From Eucalyptus grandis (lineage: Eukaryota; Streptophyta; Magnoliopsida; Myrtales; Myrtaceae): 64,000 nt of DNA. The notes beneath the pieces were generated by a model that was given only the letters and a program-made list of their open reading frames with translations, did no database searches and was not told the DNA's origin. Shown in pieces: positions 1 through 11,348 of this stretch; the stretch's first letter is position 1, and each line of letters begins with the position of its first letter. The position numbers were made by a program, and so were the translations under genes. Location of the stretch: positions 42,933,682 to 42,997,681 of the forward strand of contig NC_052619.1 in the NCBI RefSeq assembly GCF_016545825.1. Reading direction: 5' to 3'.

Positions 1-229
1 TTGACATCTCTTCCTGATAAAAAAAAACATATAATTTAGCACATATATAATAAGAGAACCCTATTTTAAGCTAATATTAAGATTCAGTTTTAAATCAAGA
101 AGCATAATAGATAACAAATTAGTATAAAAACTTCTTAATTTAATTTTAATTTGAAAATCAAGCCAATAATCACGTCGTCTCATAAAAAGTAGACAAATTC
201 CACCTATTTCCATGATATTATTAGGTTGA

Positions 230-1100
230 CCACATAGAATAATATTGTCCATATATTTGTATGTGGTATGGTTGTCTATGTGCCTCACGAAGGTGGTTGG
301 TACTACCAATAGCTCGTTATGCTCCCAACTGCCGCACGTCCATGGATTAGTAACGGTAGCAATGAAGTTGCATGTATTTCCTTGTCGAGTTATATACTTT
401 GTATTTTCTTGAGTGATTCTTTGAACCCAATTAATCACAATGTTGATTCGCGGGGGACCATATAAGCACCACATGTGATTTAACGGATGTAGTGGTTCAT
501 CTGAGAAATCCTTATAATGTAACAATCATAGTACATCTAGCACATACGTTCAGTTTTGGTCGATACTTGATGTGGGTCCATTTCCACGTGGAAAGGTTCT
601 GTGAAGTCAAAAGAAGTCTATAATATAATTAGAATAACCAGCCCAAATATAAATCGCCCGCTTATAACAAAATCTTGTAGTTTATCTTTTTGTGCCACCT
701 TTGTCGGGTGCCTTTCCTAATTTAAGATCACAGTCCCAAGTGACATACGCAGCGACGTCATATTAAAGTAATTTAATATTTGAACGTGCTTTATAGTCCA
801 GACACAATCCCCAAACTGAAGCCCTAGAAAGTGTGATAACCAATACACTCCTTTTGTTTCTCGCCCATGTGAGCGTAAGTTAAACCTACCTATTTCACCG
901 CCGTTAACAGAGGATGAAGAAAATGACACCTTGCTGACTTCAGTACACAAGCTAATATTGTTTATTATAGTCTTAGGAGGTGCAATCTGTAGGATGATTA
1001 AATAGAGTAATTTACTCTTTCTATGTCAAGTGATTTTTGCTCGTAACATAAGAACAATAACACCGATTATGTGTAAGTCTTAGTTTTAAATTGTGGAAAT
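230..1100 (+). repeat. Orphan copy 1 of the segment upstream of the proline-rich genes
   Basis: This stretch is recognisably related to 27230-27720 and 30570-31140. Shared landmarks include a TTTGTCGGGTGCC-like block near 701, a GTGACGTCATATTA-like block near 750, a CTCGCCCATGTGAGC block near 862 and an AGGAGGTGCAA block near 976, all in the same order and orientation. No proline-rich gene follows it here; related sequence stops before about 1290, where LTR-derived sequence begins. It looks like the upstream half of a duplication unit whose gene was lost or displaced. I see no coding sequence in it. Confidence 0.6.
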
Positions 1101-1345
1101 CTAGGTTGTTGCAATTTTTCTCGAGATGAACCATCAAGGGAAAGTTAATGAATTACTAAGTATGCATGAACGGCTGCTCATTAAAAAGACGGTGCAATTG
1201 CCTAGTGCAAACTTCCCCAAACCCATGCCAATGACAACTTGAATTTTAATTTAAACACGTAATATATCTTACTTTTTAGAGCTGTCACTACTTATGGGTT
1301 GATTAGAGAGTATGCCTTACTTTTGTGAAACAAAGATTCTGAATA

Positions 1346-1650
1346 TGTGTCACGACCTCCCTTTCGAGCTCCCTTACGTGCGAGCGTGGCATAGGCTAAT
1401 GGCTTGTTAAGTATTAGGCTTAGTACGGGCTCTTCCAAGCGCATCAATTCGCGACTTATAATTCGAGTGTTTAACTTGCAAGTCAATTTCAAATATGAGT
1501 CGCCACAAATCAATTTGGGGTAGGCCGATTAGAGACCCAAGTGAAAGATTGGAAGAAATACTTCACTCCTTTGCAATTAGATAAATTAGGATCAATGACT
1601 TGGTTGCACTAGTTAATCACTAATACTTTTTCGATACCTAATCTTGTTTA
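1346..1650 (-). repeat. Degenerate Tat-type LTR fragment
   Basis: Read on the minus strand, this resembles the distal part of the long LTR at 57370-60840. It has a TGTCACGACCT block at its left edge, comparable to the LTR end AGGTCACGACA, and a block reading GAGTCGCCAC followed by GGGGTAGG and CGATTAGA, comparable to the reverse complement of 59735-59790. No boundaries or target duplication were found, so it is an old fragment. Confidence 0.5.
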
Positions 1651-1845
1651 AATATCAAGTAAAGCATTTATGTAGCATTTTTATACCAATCATAAATTCT
1701 AGAATTCAATTCTTCACCAAAGTGAGGAAATAGAAATCCATGCATCATAAGAGCGTAATTGGAATAAGCCAATATTTACTTCCAAGAACTTAAACATGAT
1801 TTTCTTTTCTTTTTTTGGTTTTTCGATGCATTTATGAAGGAAACT

Positions 1846-2746
1846 TGATATTGCTAGTATGAGTACCTAGAGGGGCGTGAATAGGTATATAAAAGATTTT
1901 TCTTCAACAATTGCACAATACTAGACAGTAGAAGGAAACGTTAATCAAAGTAAGAGCGAGAGAAGAGAAAATTGAACACGCGGTTTATAGTGGTTCGGCT
2001 TATATCAAGCCTACGTCCACTCTTCTTCACTAACAGCCTATTGGCTGGATTCCACTATGAACAAAAGAGAAGTTACAGCACAGCTTTGCCTTGATTCCAC
2101 AGTGTAGATGTTCTACCACACCTCCTCAAGATTTCTCACAAATATAGACTCTCTTTTGTATACAAGTATTCGCTCAAAGGATTTGTCTAAACAAAAATGA
2201 GCTTCAGACTTTGGAATTCTTCTATCGCGCACACCTTGAACAACTAAGACAGTCTTCCTTATATACTCCTTTATGCCATCATACCCGTTGGCACTTACCA
2301 AAGGAATTCCTCCAATCTACCCGTTGGACGGAATCAATTAGGAAGATTGTTCAAGCTATTAAAGGAACGTGTTGATAGCCCATCAATCTGTTCGCCCATA
2401 CAATCAGGATCTCGGTTTCCATAAGCAGAACCTTCCAATAATATTTAGGCAATCACCGGATCTTCAATTATTGAATCAATCTTAGATCAATCAAAGGACT
2501 CCGTTTATGTCTTCTCCAGCCACGAGATCTTCTCCAGTTGATAAGGTTAAATCCTTAACGAAACATCCGATTCGGATAACCTTTCTTCAACGGATTAGAG
2601 GCTGTCAATGAGGATAGACTTTGAGTCTTGAGTCCGGCTGTCCGGAGGTCTTCGGACTTTAAATAGTAGAGTCTGCAAGCCTTCGAGACTAGATCGATAG
2701 AAACGTTTTGTCAACTTCAAAACACTTCAAGAAGATTTCTCCAACA
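1846..2746 (-). repeat. 3' LTR of element 1
   Basis: This 901-bp direct repeat pairs with 10445-11343. It is bounded by TG and CA and lies next to the polypurine tract at 2747, which identifies it as the 3' LTR of a minus-strand element. Confidence 0.93.
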
Positions 2747-2760
2747 ATCTCCCCCTTTTG
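2747..2760 (-). promoter_or_regulatory. Polypurine tract of element 1
   Basis: On the minus strand this reads as an A-run followed by GGGGGAGAT directly against the 3' LTR. It is the expected plus-strand primer for reverse transcription. Confidence 0.85.
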
Positions 2761-3071
2761 ATGGTGACAAAACTTTCCTGCAGATTTGGATATCTTTGAC
2801 CGCAAAACATTTCTCAAACACATATGCATATCTTATAGAGATAAATGGCTAACAGAATAACACTAGAATCTGTAACCACAGAAAATAGGTTAGTCAATAT
2901 ATGATGAAGCCATTCATAAGATATCAATATTGGTTAATAGAAGCAGTCAAGTCCAAGTCTAGTTCAGTTCTCATCCAGACACAAACCAAAGTCAAACAGA
3001 TTCAAACCACAAAACAATCCAACAAACAATTAAAAGTTTAATGAATGAAAAGTTTTTTGATCAAATCTTGC

Positions 3072-3088
3072 ATCTCTCCCCCTTTTTG
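3072..3088 (-). promoter_or_regulatory. Internal second polypurine tract of element 1
   Basis: A second AAAAAGGGGGAGAGATG stretch lies about 330 bp inside the 3' LTR edge, just beyond the stop of the additional ORF. Repeated polypurine tracts near the 3' LTR are described for sireviruses. The same arrangement occurs in elements 2 and 3 of this window. Confidence 0.65.
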
Positions 3089-3114
3089 TCATCATTAAAA
3101 AGGATGAGATGTAG

Positions 3115-5169
3115 TCAAGATTGCTTGGGAACGCGGACAAGCTGAAAATCTTCCATAGGCGAACGATGCCTTCCAGCCTTTTAAAGTCTTCCTTTAGATG
3201 TGCAATCTCCTCGCTCTTGGCATTGGCCTGAGTTTGAACAGAGAGGGCTTGCATTTTATCATTCAATGAACAGGAAGAAGCTTGACCTTCATTCTTCAAG
3301 CTTTGAACTTCGCATCCCAAGGCATAAATCTGACCTCGCATCTCCAAAAGAATATCCATGATTCTGCGAAAATCTGCTCCATTATCAGTTTGAGCACTTG
3401 CTTCTGCTTGATCTGATGGAGTAAATGCAGACGATGGTAGATCAGCATAATCTTGCAGGTTTGGCGATGAAACTTCATGACCTTCTTCTGGAAATTGAGA
3501 TGCATAAACATCCTCTGGGTCTGCTGGTGAGCGACTGACTCCTTCACTTGCATCAGGACATGAAGACTTCACACCTTTCTCCTGATCTCCCCCTGTTTCC
3601 ATGCCTACAGGTGGAGAAGAGTGTTCTTCAGGTTCTCCTTCTTCTCTTCTTACTTCTTCAGGTCTTTCCTCCTCTGTTTCTTTTTCAGCTTCTATTTCTT
3701 CTTCTTCCTTCTCCTATGCTTCTTTCGTCATTTGCTCCGATTCTTTACGTGGAACAGACGACTTAAATTCTTCAAAGCCAATGCGAGAGATGGTGATGTC
3801 TTCCTCATCATCTTCATCCTCAACGAGGAGAGCTCTTCTTCTCTTGGATGGAGCAACCATGGGCTCCTTCCCTTTTCTTTTTAGCCGAAGATATTTGATG
3901 AGATTTTGCGGGAGTCTTCTTTTGAATTTCTCCAACTCCTTGCTCGGTTCCTTCGATGCATTTTGGTCACCATTTTCAGACCTACCACCATATGATCGCA
4001 TGGTCGAACACAAAAGATTTGTGGAGGCTGAATATTCAGATGTCGAATAACTTCGTAACAAGGCTTGGGTAAGGGAGTTGACCTCTGTCCTTCATCATTG
4101 CTCTATACATGTGAAACATCACGGTGTGAGGAGAGAAAACCTTTTTCCAAAGAGAATGGCATACATCGGTTTGGCCTCCGAACTTGAAACATCGAGTCTT
4201 GGAAGTTGATTTCGGTCGGAGGCAATTAATCACAATCTTGTGAAGCAAGATGTTGAATGCACCCATCCTTAAGTAGGTGATCTTTTCATCTGTTCTCCTG
4301 TCCTTCACCAGTTCAAGTGTGGCCCGAGCAATGGAAACTTTGATTGGCTGATATCTTCCTCTTTCGACTTCTAACACATTTGCCATCATATTCATATCCA
4401 CAACATAGTCTTGGTCTTTAACGTTGAAAGAGAATCATTCGCATCTAAAAAGCTTAGATTTGAATAAAAATATGCAGTTAATTCAGCATATGCCTCTAGC
4501 AGAGTCGAACGGGGAACTTTTCAAGTTGAAGATAAGCTGAACTTTTCCCTCAAGTTCACATTCACAGCATCCAGAAAATCAAAATCCACACTCCTAGGGT
4601 TTATTACCCCACGCTTAAGCAATTTCAGTACAGATCCTTTTGCTCCTTTGATCGAACAAATCTCCCATTTTCCTTGATTTTCAAGCGCAACACCCATTTT
4701 CGGTTGAAATTGACTGTATAATTTATCATCATCATTCCCATCTACGAGTTATTTTGATCACGAGGATCACTTGGGATATTTGCAAGGGTTTCCTCAGCCA
4801 CCCCTTTTCGAGCAATTCCCAAACTTTCCATTTTTCGCAGAAAGATATATTCGTTCCTATGTCCTTTGTCTTTAAGAAAATCATCAATGTAGTTCAAAGG
4901 AGTACGAATTCCTTTTAGGGCACGATATAAGCTGGTAAATATAAGCGGGCTTTTGAACTCTTACGGTGCATCCTCGATGATTTCTTCCGTTGTTGATGAT
5001 CAACGCCTTGAGGACTAGATGGAGGAGAATGACGCTGTTGAGAATGTTGTGGGCTCGCTTGCACATTGCGGGAGTCACTTCATCTTGATAAGATCGAAGT
5101 GCGTAGGCCCCTCACTCATCCGCCATGGTCCCCATTTGCGATTCTTGAGGACTTTCTTGAAGATGACAT
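3115..5169 (-). pseudogene. Additional 3' ORF (aORF) of element 1, frame-broken
   Basis: This ORF lies downstream of pol, where sireviruses carry an env-like or additional ORF. I place the start at the ATG at 5169 because the opening residues (MSSSRKSSRIAN) match those of element 3 (MSSQRKSSRIAN). The stop follows ...VPKQS at 3115-3117 and is shared with elements 2 and 3. The middle (about 4036-4400) holds a helical domain with the motif GQLPYPSLVTKLF, resembling the family annotated as 'putative plant transposon protein'. The C-terminal third is rich in acidic residues, Ser and Pro (about 3300-3850), then has a short coiled coil (LKEDFKRLEGI). I see no convincing membrane segment, so an envelope role is unsupported. 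Several frameshifts and stops break the frame. Confidence 0.7.
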
Positions 5170-5613
5170 CTTTCTCAGTTTTTGGAAGATTCCTTGCTTG
5201 ACTTTCCCAGGAAAGATGACAACTTTTTGAGGATTAAACGAAGAAGACAAACGGGAATGGAGGATCGATGCTTTCTAGGGTTTTTGAGAGAAAAGTGAAG
5301 AGGAATCGACAGTGCACGATCGGTTAAAAAGAGGGATAACCAAACCGTCACAAAGGAAATAAAAATATGCCTTTTCAAAATAATTGTCTTTTTCCGCAAA
5401 AATAGCCATTTCAAAAATAACTTCCTTTTTGAAAATGAAACGATGCAATATTTACGTCAATTAAATATAGCAATAGTTTAAACACGGTCGACGATCGTAC
5501 CTTTTCAAGATGAGATTCAAGGGAGAAAGACTTTAGTCGACGGACGTACCAAGACTGTCTTTCGGATAAAGTCTTGTAAGTCCGAGTCCGAAAGTATTTA
5601 GACTTTGATATCC

Positions 5614-8600
5614 TCATACCTCAAAATGTTGAGTCTGGGAACGTATAGACTCAAATTGATTTTTCTCCAAATGCTTTGTGAATATATCCGCCAGTTGATT
5701 CTTTGAGTCAACAAATTGAATTGAAACATCTCCATTTTGAACATGGTTTTTAATAAAGTGATGTCGAATCTCTATATGCTTTGCTCTTGAGTGGAGAATT
5801 GGATTTTTGGTGAGGTTGATAGCGCTGGTATTGTCGCAATTAATCTCCGTGCATGAGTCTTCAATTTCAAAGTCTCTTAGCTGTTGTTTTATCCATAGAA
5901 TTTGCGAACAGCAGCTTCCCGAGGGCTACATACTCGCTTCGTTGTTGAAAGGGACACGGTGCTTTGTTTCCTTGAAAACCAAGACACGTCCCGCTTCCAA
6001 GCAGCGGCAAGTTCCCGAAGTGCTTTTTCTATCAACTCGCAACCGGCCAGATCGCGTCGAATATCCCGGAAGATTAAAGTCTCCCTTCTTAGAATACCAA
6101 AGACCGATGCTTGATAATGAAGCAACGTATTTAATGATGCGTTTCGCAGCACTAAGATGGGATTCTCTAGGATCTGATTGAAACCTAGCACGAGATGCAA
6201 ACACTCAACAAGATGTCGAGTCTAGAAGCGATAAGATAAATGAGTGAACCAATGATGCTCTGTACAGCTTTTGATCAACTTTCTTCCCTTCTTCATCTTT
6301 GTCTATCTTCAAAGAACTTGACATCGGTATGTCGGTCTTTTTGCACTTTTCCAGTCCAAATCTTTTGACAAGATCATTAACATATTTTTCTTGATAAATA
6401 AAAGTTCATTCCTTCAATTGTTTTACTTGAAGACCAAGAAAGAATGTTAACTCTCCCATCATACTCATTTCAAATTCATCCTGCATAGACTTAGAAAATT
6501 TCTTGCACATATTTTCATTAGAAGATCAGAAAATAATGTCATCCACATATATTTGAACAAGTAAGAAACTTTTGTTCTCCTTTTGATAAATAAAGTCGTA
6601 TCTACTTTACCTTTGACAAAACCATTTTGTATTAAAAACTTACTTAATCTGTCGTACCAAGCTCGAGGTGCTTGCTTTAAACCATACAAAGCCTTCTTCA
6701 ATCTGAAGACTAAGTCTGGCTTCTTTGGATCTTCAAACCCTGGTGGTTGTTCCACATAAACTTCCTCTTGGATGACTCCATTTAGGAAGGCGCTTTTGAC
6801 GTCCATTTGGAATAACCTGAAATTCTTATAACAAACAAACGCAAGTAATAGTCGAATAGCTTCTAACCTTGCTCTTTGGAGCGTAAGTCTCATCATAGTC
6901 TATTCCTTCTTCTTGCATATATCCCTTGGCCACGAGTCTTGCTTTGTTTCGTACGACTTTTCCTTTCTCATTCATCTTGTTTCTGAACACCCATTTAGCT
7001 CTAATAATAGTTTTACCTTTTGGTTTGGATGTCAATTCCCAGACATCATTAATGATGAACTGTCTGAGCTCTTCTTGCATAGCTTCAATCCAGCTTTCAT
7101 CAGATAAAGCTTCTTCTATGCTTTTTGGTTCAATTTCAGAAACAAGAGCCACAACACTAGACTCTTCTCGCCTTTTGGATCTGGTGCGAACTCCTTCATC
7201 AATTTCGCCGATTATAAGATCTTTGGGATGACTGGACTTATGCTTCTAGTTACTTGTTGATTTGTCTGGATGATGATCTCTTTCTTTGTTTGGATCTTCA
7301 CGAACATCCTCATGCTGGTTTTCAGTCCGAGATGCTTCTTGAGTTGTAAGCTTTGGAAGATGCGGAGCAGTTCGAGACTCTTCTTGATGAGTCGACTTGA
7401 TTCATCTTGCGTTGAGTCTTGAAATTTGACATTCATTGACTCCTCCACGATCGGCTCTTCTTGTTATAGACTCTGAAGGCTTTGCTTGATGTAGAATATC
7501 CAAGGAAGATACCTTCATCTGATCTTTCTTCAAACTTACCAACTCGATCTTTTGCATTTTTCAATATAAAACATTTGCAACCGAATACATGAAAGTATGA
7601 AACAATAGGCTTCTTGTCTTTGAACAATTCGTAAGGGGTTTTCTCTAGAATAGGTCTTAAGAAGACTCTATTGATGATATAACATGCTGTTGAAATAGCT
7701 TCAGCCCAAAATCGTGAAGAAATCTTGCTTTCAATTAAAAGAGTTCTAGCCATTTCCTGAAGAGATTTGTTCTTTCTTTCCACAACTCCATTTTGCTGAG
7801 GAGTATATGGAGAGGAGAACACATGATTAAAGCCAGATTCATCACAAAATTTTGTAAAATCTTGATTTTCAAATTTACCTCCATGATCTGTTCTTATACT
7901 TGAGATAACACATCTTTTTCATTTTGAACCTTTTTAGCAAACTTTTCAAAATACGAGAAGGTTTCGGACTTACTTGCAAGGAAATATACCCAAGTAAAAG
8001 GGAGTAATCGTCCACAATTACTAGGCAATATTTCTTACCTCCAATACTCGTGTTCGGTTGGTCCGAAGATATCCATATGCAACAAGCGTAGTACATGATT
8101 AGTAGAGACATGATTTATTGGCTTAAATGAATTTCTTACCTGTTTTCCCAGGAATACATGGAGTGCATGGATCAGTCTTTTGATAAGGTAATTTGGGTAG
8201 TCCTCGAACAAGCTGTTTTGATGAGATTTTGGCTAATTACTTCATGTTGACATGACCAAGCTTTCTATGCCATAAGCTTGCTTCGTCTTGAATTGAGATA
8301 AAACATTGCGATTCATTTGGTTTCACATCCGGAAGATAGATGTTTCCATGTCTTCAACCCATGAAAGACGAGTAGAGTCTTTACCGATTCGAACATATTC
8401 CTTCTTGAAAGAAGATCTTGAAACCAGTATCACACGTTGACTAATGCTGAGAAGATTGTAATTGAGTCCTTCCACTAAGGAAACATTACTTATTGTGAGA
8501 TTTCCAATTTTCTGAGTTCCAAATCCCACAATACTTCCTTTGCTGTTTCCTCCAAATGAAACTTTTCCACCATTTACTTGAGCAAGCTTTATAAAACAAT

Positions 8601-9289
8601 TTGAGTCTCATGTCATGTGTCTTGAGCATCCACTGTCAAGATACCACTTTACCTTTTTCTTGACGGTGACCTGCATTTAAAAAGAGTCTCAAGCTTTCTT
8701 TGGTACCCAAACTTTCTTGGGTCCTTTGGTGTTAGTAACATAAAGCGGTATTAGCCCATAATTTCTTAACGGGTTTCCAAACCATAGGACACTCTTTTTC
8801 AAAGTGATCCGGACTGTTGCATTTTGAACATCGAGAGCATTTCTACCTACAGATTTTACAAAAACTTTCTTGAAGTGATTTTTGTAAACCTCTCTCGAGA
8901 GTCTTTTCTTAATTCTTTCTTTTACTTTAGGAAAATCAATCAAGGGAATTGTTTTGCTGTCATACCTAGACCGGACTTATTGAAGTAAGGTCTTTGGGCT
9001 GAAAGAATTTTCTCAAGTTTTTCAGACCCTATTGAAAATTTCTTTGAGATATTTGATAAGTCTGTTTTTAAAAGAGCATTTTCTTTTAAAAGATTATCTT
9101 CATTTTCTTTAAGAGTGGAAACAGTCAAGTCTAGACTTTTAACTCTTTCTACTAAAACATTTTCCTTTTGCTTTAGAGCTGAGTTTTCCTTTTTCAGTTC
9201 GGAAATTCTTTTGAGAGAAGTCTTAAGACTAAAACACAATTCATCAATGTATTTAGAAACTTTGACAGGAATTTTAAAATTACTTGCCT
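5614..9289 (-). pseudogene. pol: pol of element 1: protease, integrase, reverse transcriptase, RNase H; frame-broken
   Basis: The polyprotein makes and inserts the element's DNA copy. From the N-terminal side there is a coiled-coil linker (8940-9239) ending in SAQRPYFNKSGLG, then a protease active site DSGCSRHMT near 8625. The integrase core lies in 7433-8111, with a DDYS segment and QNGVVERKNK carrying the catalytic Glu. Reverse transcriptase follows in 6465-7150, with [37 protein letters not shown] and the YVDD catalytic box near 6545. RNase H and its DRKSTSGTC motif lie near 6000, and the stop after ...QHFEV is at 5614-5616. At least half a dozen frameshifts and several stops interrupt it, so it cannot make a full product as written. 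Confidence 0.9.
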
Positions 9290-10383
9290 CAAATTCACTG
9301 TTTGAGTCTCATCCAGTCTCGAGTCTGGATTGTGCCATCGACATAGATTGGCATATTCATTATCACTTTCTTCACACTCGTGTCACTCCGTGTTTCGGCT
9401 TTGAGAGCTTTTCGAAATTTTTCAGCTTTTCCTTTCTTCTTCTTGAAGAGGACAGTTGGGTACGATGTGTCCCTTTTTCTTACATTCAAAGCGAGACTAT
9501 GTCTTTGTTTGGTTCCTCATCATCAATCAGACTTGGTCCGCTGTCTTTGAAAGCTTTGTTTCTTTGAGTTGAACCTTCTTCCTTTTCTATTCAGTTTTCT
9601 GAATCTTCTTATCATGAGAGCAAGCTCCTCATCGTCCATATCTTCTTTGAGAATCTGTATCATTAGAATCATCATTTGATTTTAATGCAATGGATTTCTT
9701 ACCTTTTGGATCTTCATCTTCATTGATCCGTTCCATTTCATAAGGCGAAGAGTTCCAATTAGCTCGTCGACAGATAGTGGCATAATTCTTTGCGTCTCTC
9801 TTATCGAAGTCTTTATGTGATTCCAATCCCTGGAGAGTCCACGCAGCAGCTTGTTTACCTTCATGGGATCGGAAGTTGGTTGACCTTGATTTTCAAGACC
9901 ATTCACAATATCTGTAAAACGACTAAACATGTTAGATATAGATTCTCCTGGTTTCATTCTGAAGGCTTCGTATTGACCGAGAAGAATGTTGATTCTTGTT
10001 TCCTTCACTCGATCTGTTCCTTCATAGGCGATATGCAATCTGTCCCAAACTTCTTTTGCTGTACCACAAGAAGATATTCTATTATATTCAATTGGTGATA
10101 AAGCACAATATAAGGAGTAAATTGCTTTTGCATCGAGTGCTTGTCTCTTGATTATTTCTTCTTGAGACATTCCACTGGTCTCATCAGTTTCTTTTCCTCT
10201 TTCAGAGACTGATGCAGTGGTAGGAGTAATTCCTTTTTCTACAACGTCCCATTCCAGAGGATCCTTTGATCGAAGGAAAGCTTTCATATTGTTCTTCTAG
10301 ATGTTGTAATCCTTTCCATCAAAGTAGGGTGGTCTGGTATTGCTTTGCCATTCCATCAGCCCTGGTGCTAGCATACTAACCAT
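9290..10383 (-). pseudogene. gag: gag of element 1, frame-broken
   Basis: Gag is the structural protein of the virus-like particle and binds the element's RNA. The start is the ATG at 10383, followed by MVSMLAPGL and the conserved RPPYFDGKDYNIW-type segment; the Trp codon there is now TAG. The capsid-like region continues to about 9680 with ...SVDELIGTLR and KGKKSIALKSND, as in SIRE-type gag. The zinc knuckle near 9440-9490 reads RFECKKKGHIVPNC. The first Cys of the CX2CX4HX4C knuckle has become Arg, while element 3 keeps Cys there. Confidence 0.85.
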
Positions 10384-10431
10384 GGATCTTTTACTATGAA
10401 GTAAAACACTTCAAATAAAGTAAGTACAGAG

Positions 10432-10442
10432 GCTCGATACCA
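10432..10442 (-). promoter_or_regulatory. Primer-binding site of element 1 (one base short)
   Basis: On the minus strand this reads TGGTATCGAGC, two bases inside the 5' LTR. It matches the plant initiator tRNA-Met primer site TGGTATCAGAGC with one A missing. Element 3 has the full motif. Confidence 0.8.
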
Positions 10443-10444
10443 AA

Positions 10445-11343
10445 TGATATTGCTAGTATGAGTACCTAGAGGGGGTGAATAGGTATATAAAAGATTTTTC
10501 TTCAACAATTGCACAATACTAGACAGTAGAAGGAAACGTTAATCAAAGTAAGACTGAGAGAAGAGAAAATTGAACATGCGGTTTATAGTGGTTCGGCTTA
10601 TATCAAGCCTACGTCCACTCTTCTTCACTGACAGCCTATTGGCTGGATTCCACTATGAACAAAAGAGAAGTTACAGCACAGCTTTGCCTTGATTCCACAG
10701 TGTAGATGTTCTACCACACCTCCTCAAGATTTCTCACAAATATAGACTCTCTTTTGTATATAAGTATTCGCTCAAAGGATTTGTCTAAACAAAAATGAGC
10801 TTCAGACTTTGGAATTCTTCTATCGTGCACACCTTGAACAACTAAGACAGTCTTCCTTATATACTCCTTTATGCCATCATACCCGTTGGCACTTACCAAA
10901 GGAATTCCTCCAATCTACCCGTTGGACGGAATCAATTAGGAAAATTGTTCAAGCTATTAAAGGAACGTGTTGATAGCCCATCAATCCTGTTCACCCATAC
11001 AATCAGGATCTCGGTTTCCATAAGCAGAACCTTCCAATAATATTTAGGCAATCATCGGATCTTCAATTATCGAATCAATCTTAAATCAATCAAAGGACTC
11101 CGTTTATGTCTTCTCCAGCCACGAGATCTTCTCCAGTTGATAAGGTTAAATCCTTAACGAAACATCCAGTTGGATAACCTTTCTTCAACGGATTAGAGAC
11201 TGTCAATGAGGATAGACTTTGAGTCTTGAGTCCGGCTGTCCGGAGGTCTTCGGACTTTAAATAGTAGAGTCCGCAAGCCTTCGAGACTAGGCGATAGAAA
11301 CGTTTTGTCAACTTCAAAACACTTCAAGAAGATTTCTCCAACA
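10445..11343 (-). repeat. 5' LTR of element 1
   Basis: This 899-bp partner of 1846-2746 is bounded by TG and CA. It should contain the element's promoter, but I could not place a TATA box with confidence. Confidence 0.93.
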
Positions 11344-11348
11344 AAACT

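Larger units (their letters stand above)
1846..11343 (-). mobile_element. Complete Sirevirus-like Ty1-copia retrotransposon (element 1)
   Basis: The 9.5-kb element lies between two near-identical LTRs (1846-2746 and 10445-11343) that begin TGATATTGC and end CCAACA. It is flanked by a perfect 5-bp duplication, AAACT, at 1841-1845 and 11344-11348. On the minus strand the order is 5' LTR, tRNA-Met-type primer site, gag, pol (protease, integrase, reverse transcriptase, RNase H), a large additional ORF, polypurine tract, 3' LTR. Integrase before reverse transcriptase makes it Ty1-copia. The long gag, the extra ORF after pol and the duplicated polypurine tracts fit the Sirevirus (SIRE/Maximus) genus. 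The LTRs differ at roughly 20 sites by eye, mostly C/T or G/A, so insertion is fairly recent. The coding region nevertheless has many frameshifts. Confidence 0.93.

Noticed and set aside
61..525. A 154-codon open frame on the minus strand
   Set aside because: The related segment at 30570-30720 does not keep the frame: stops appear and the peptide is not conserved. It lies in a duplicated non-coding upstream segment.
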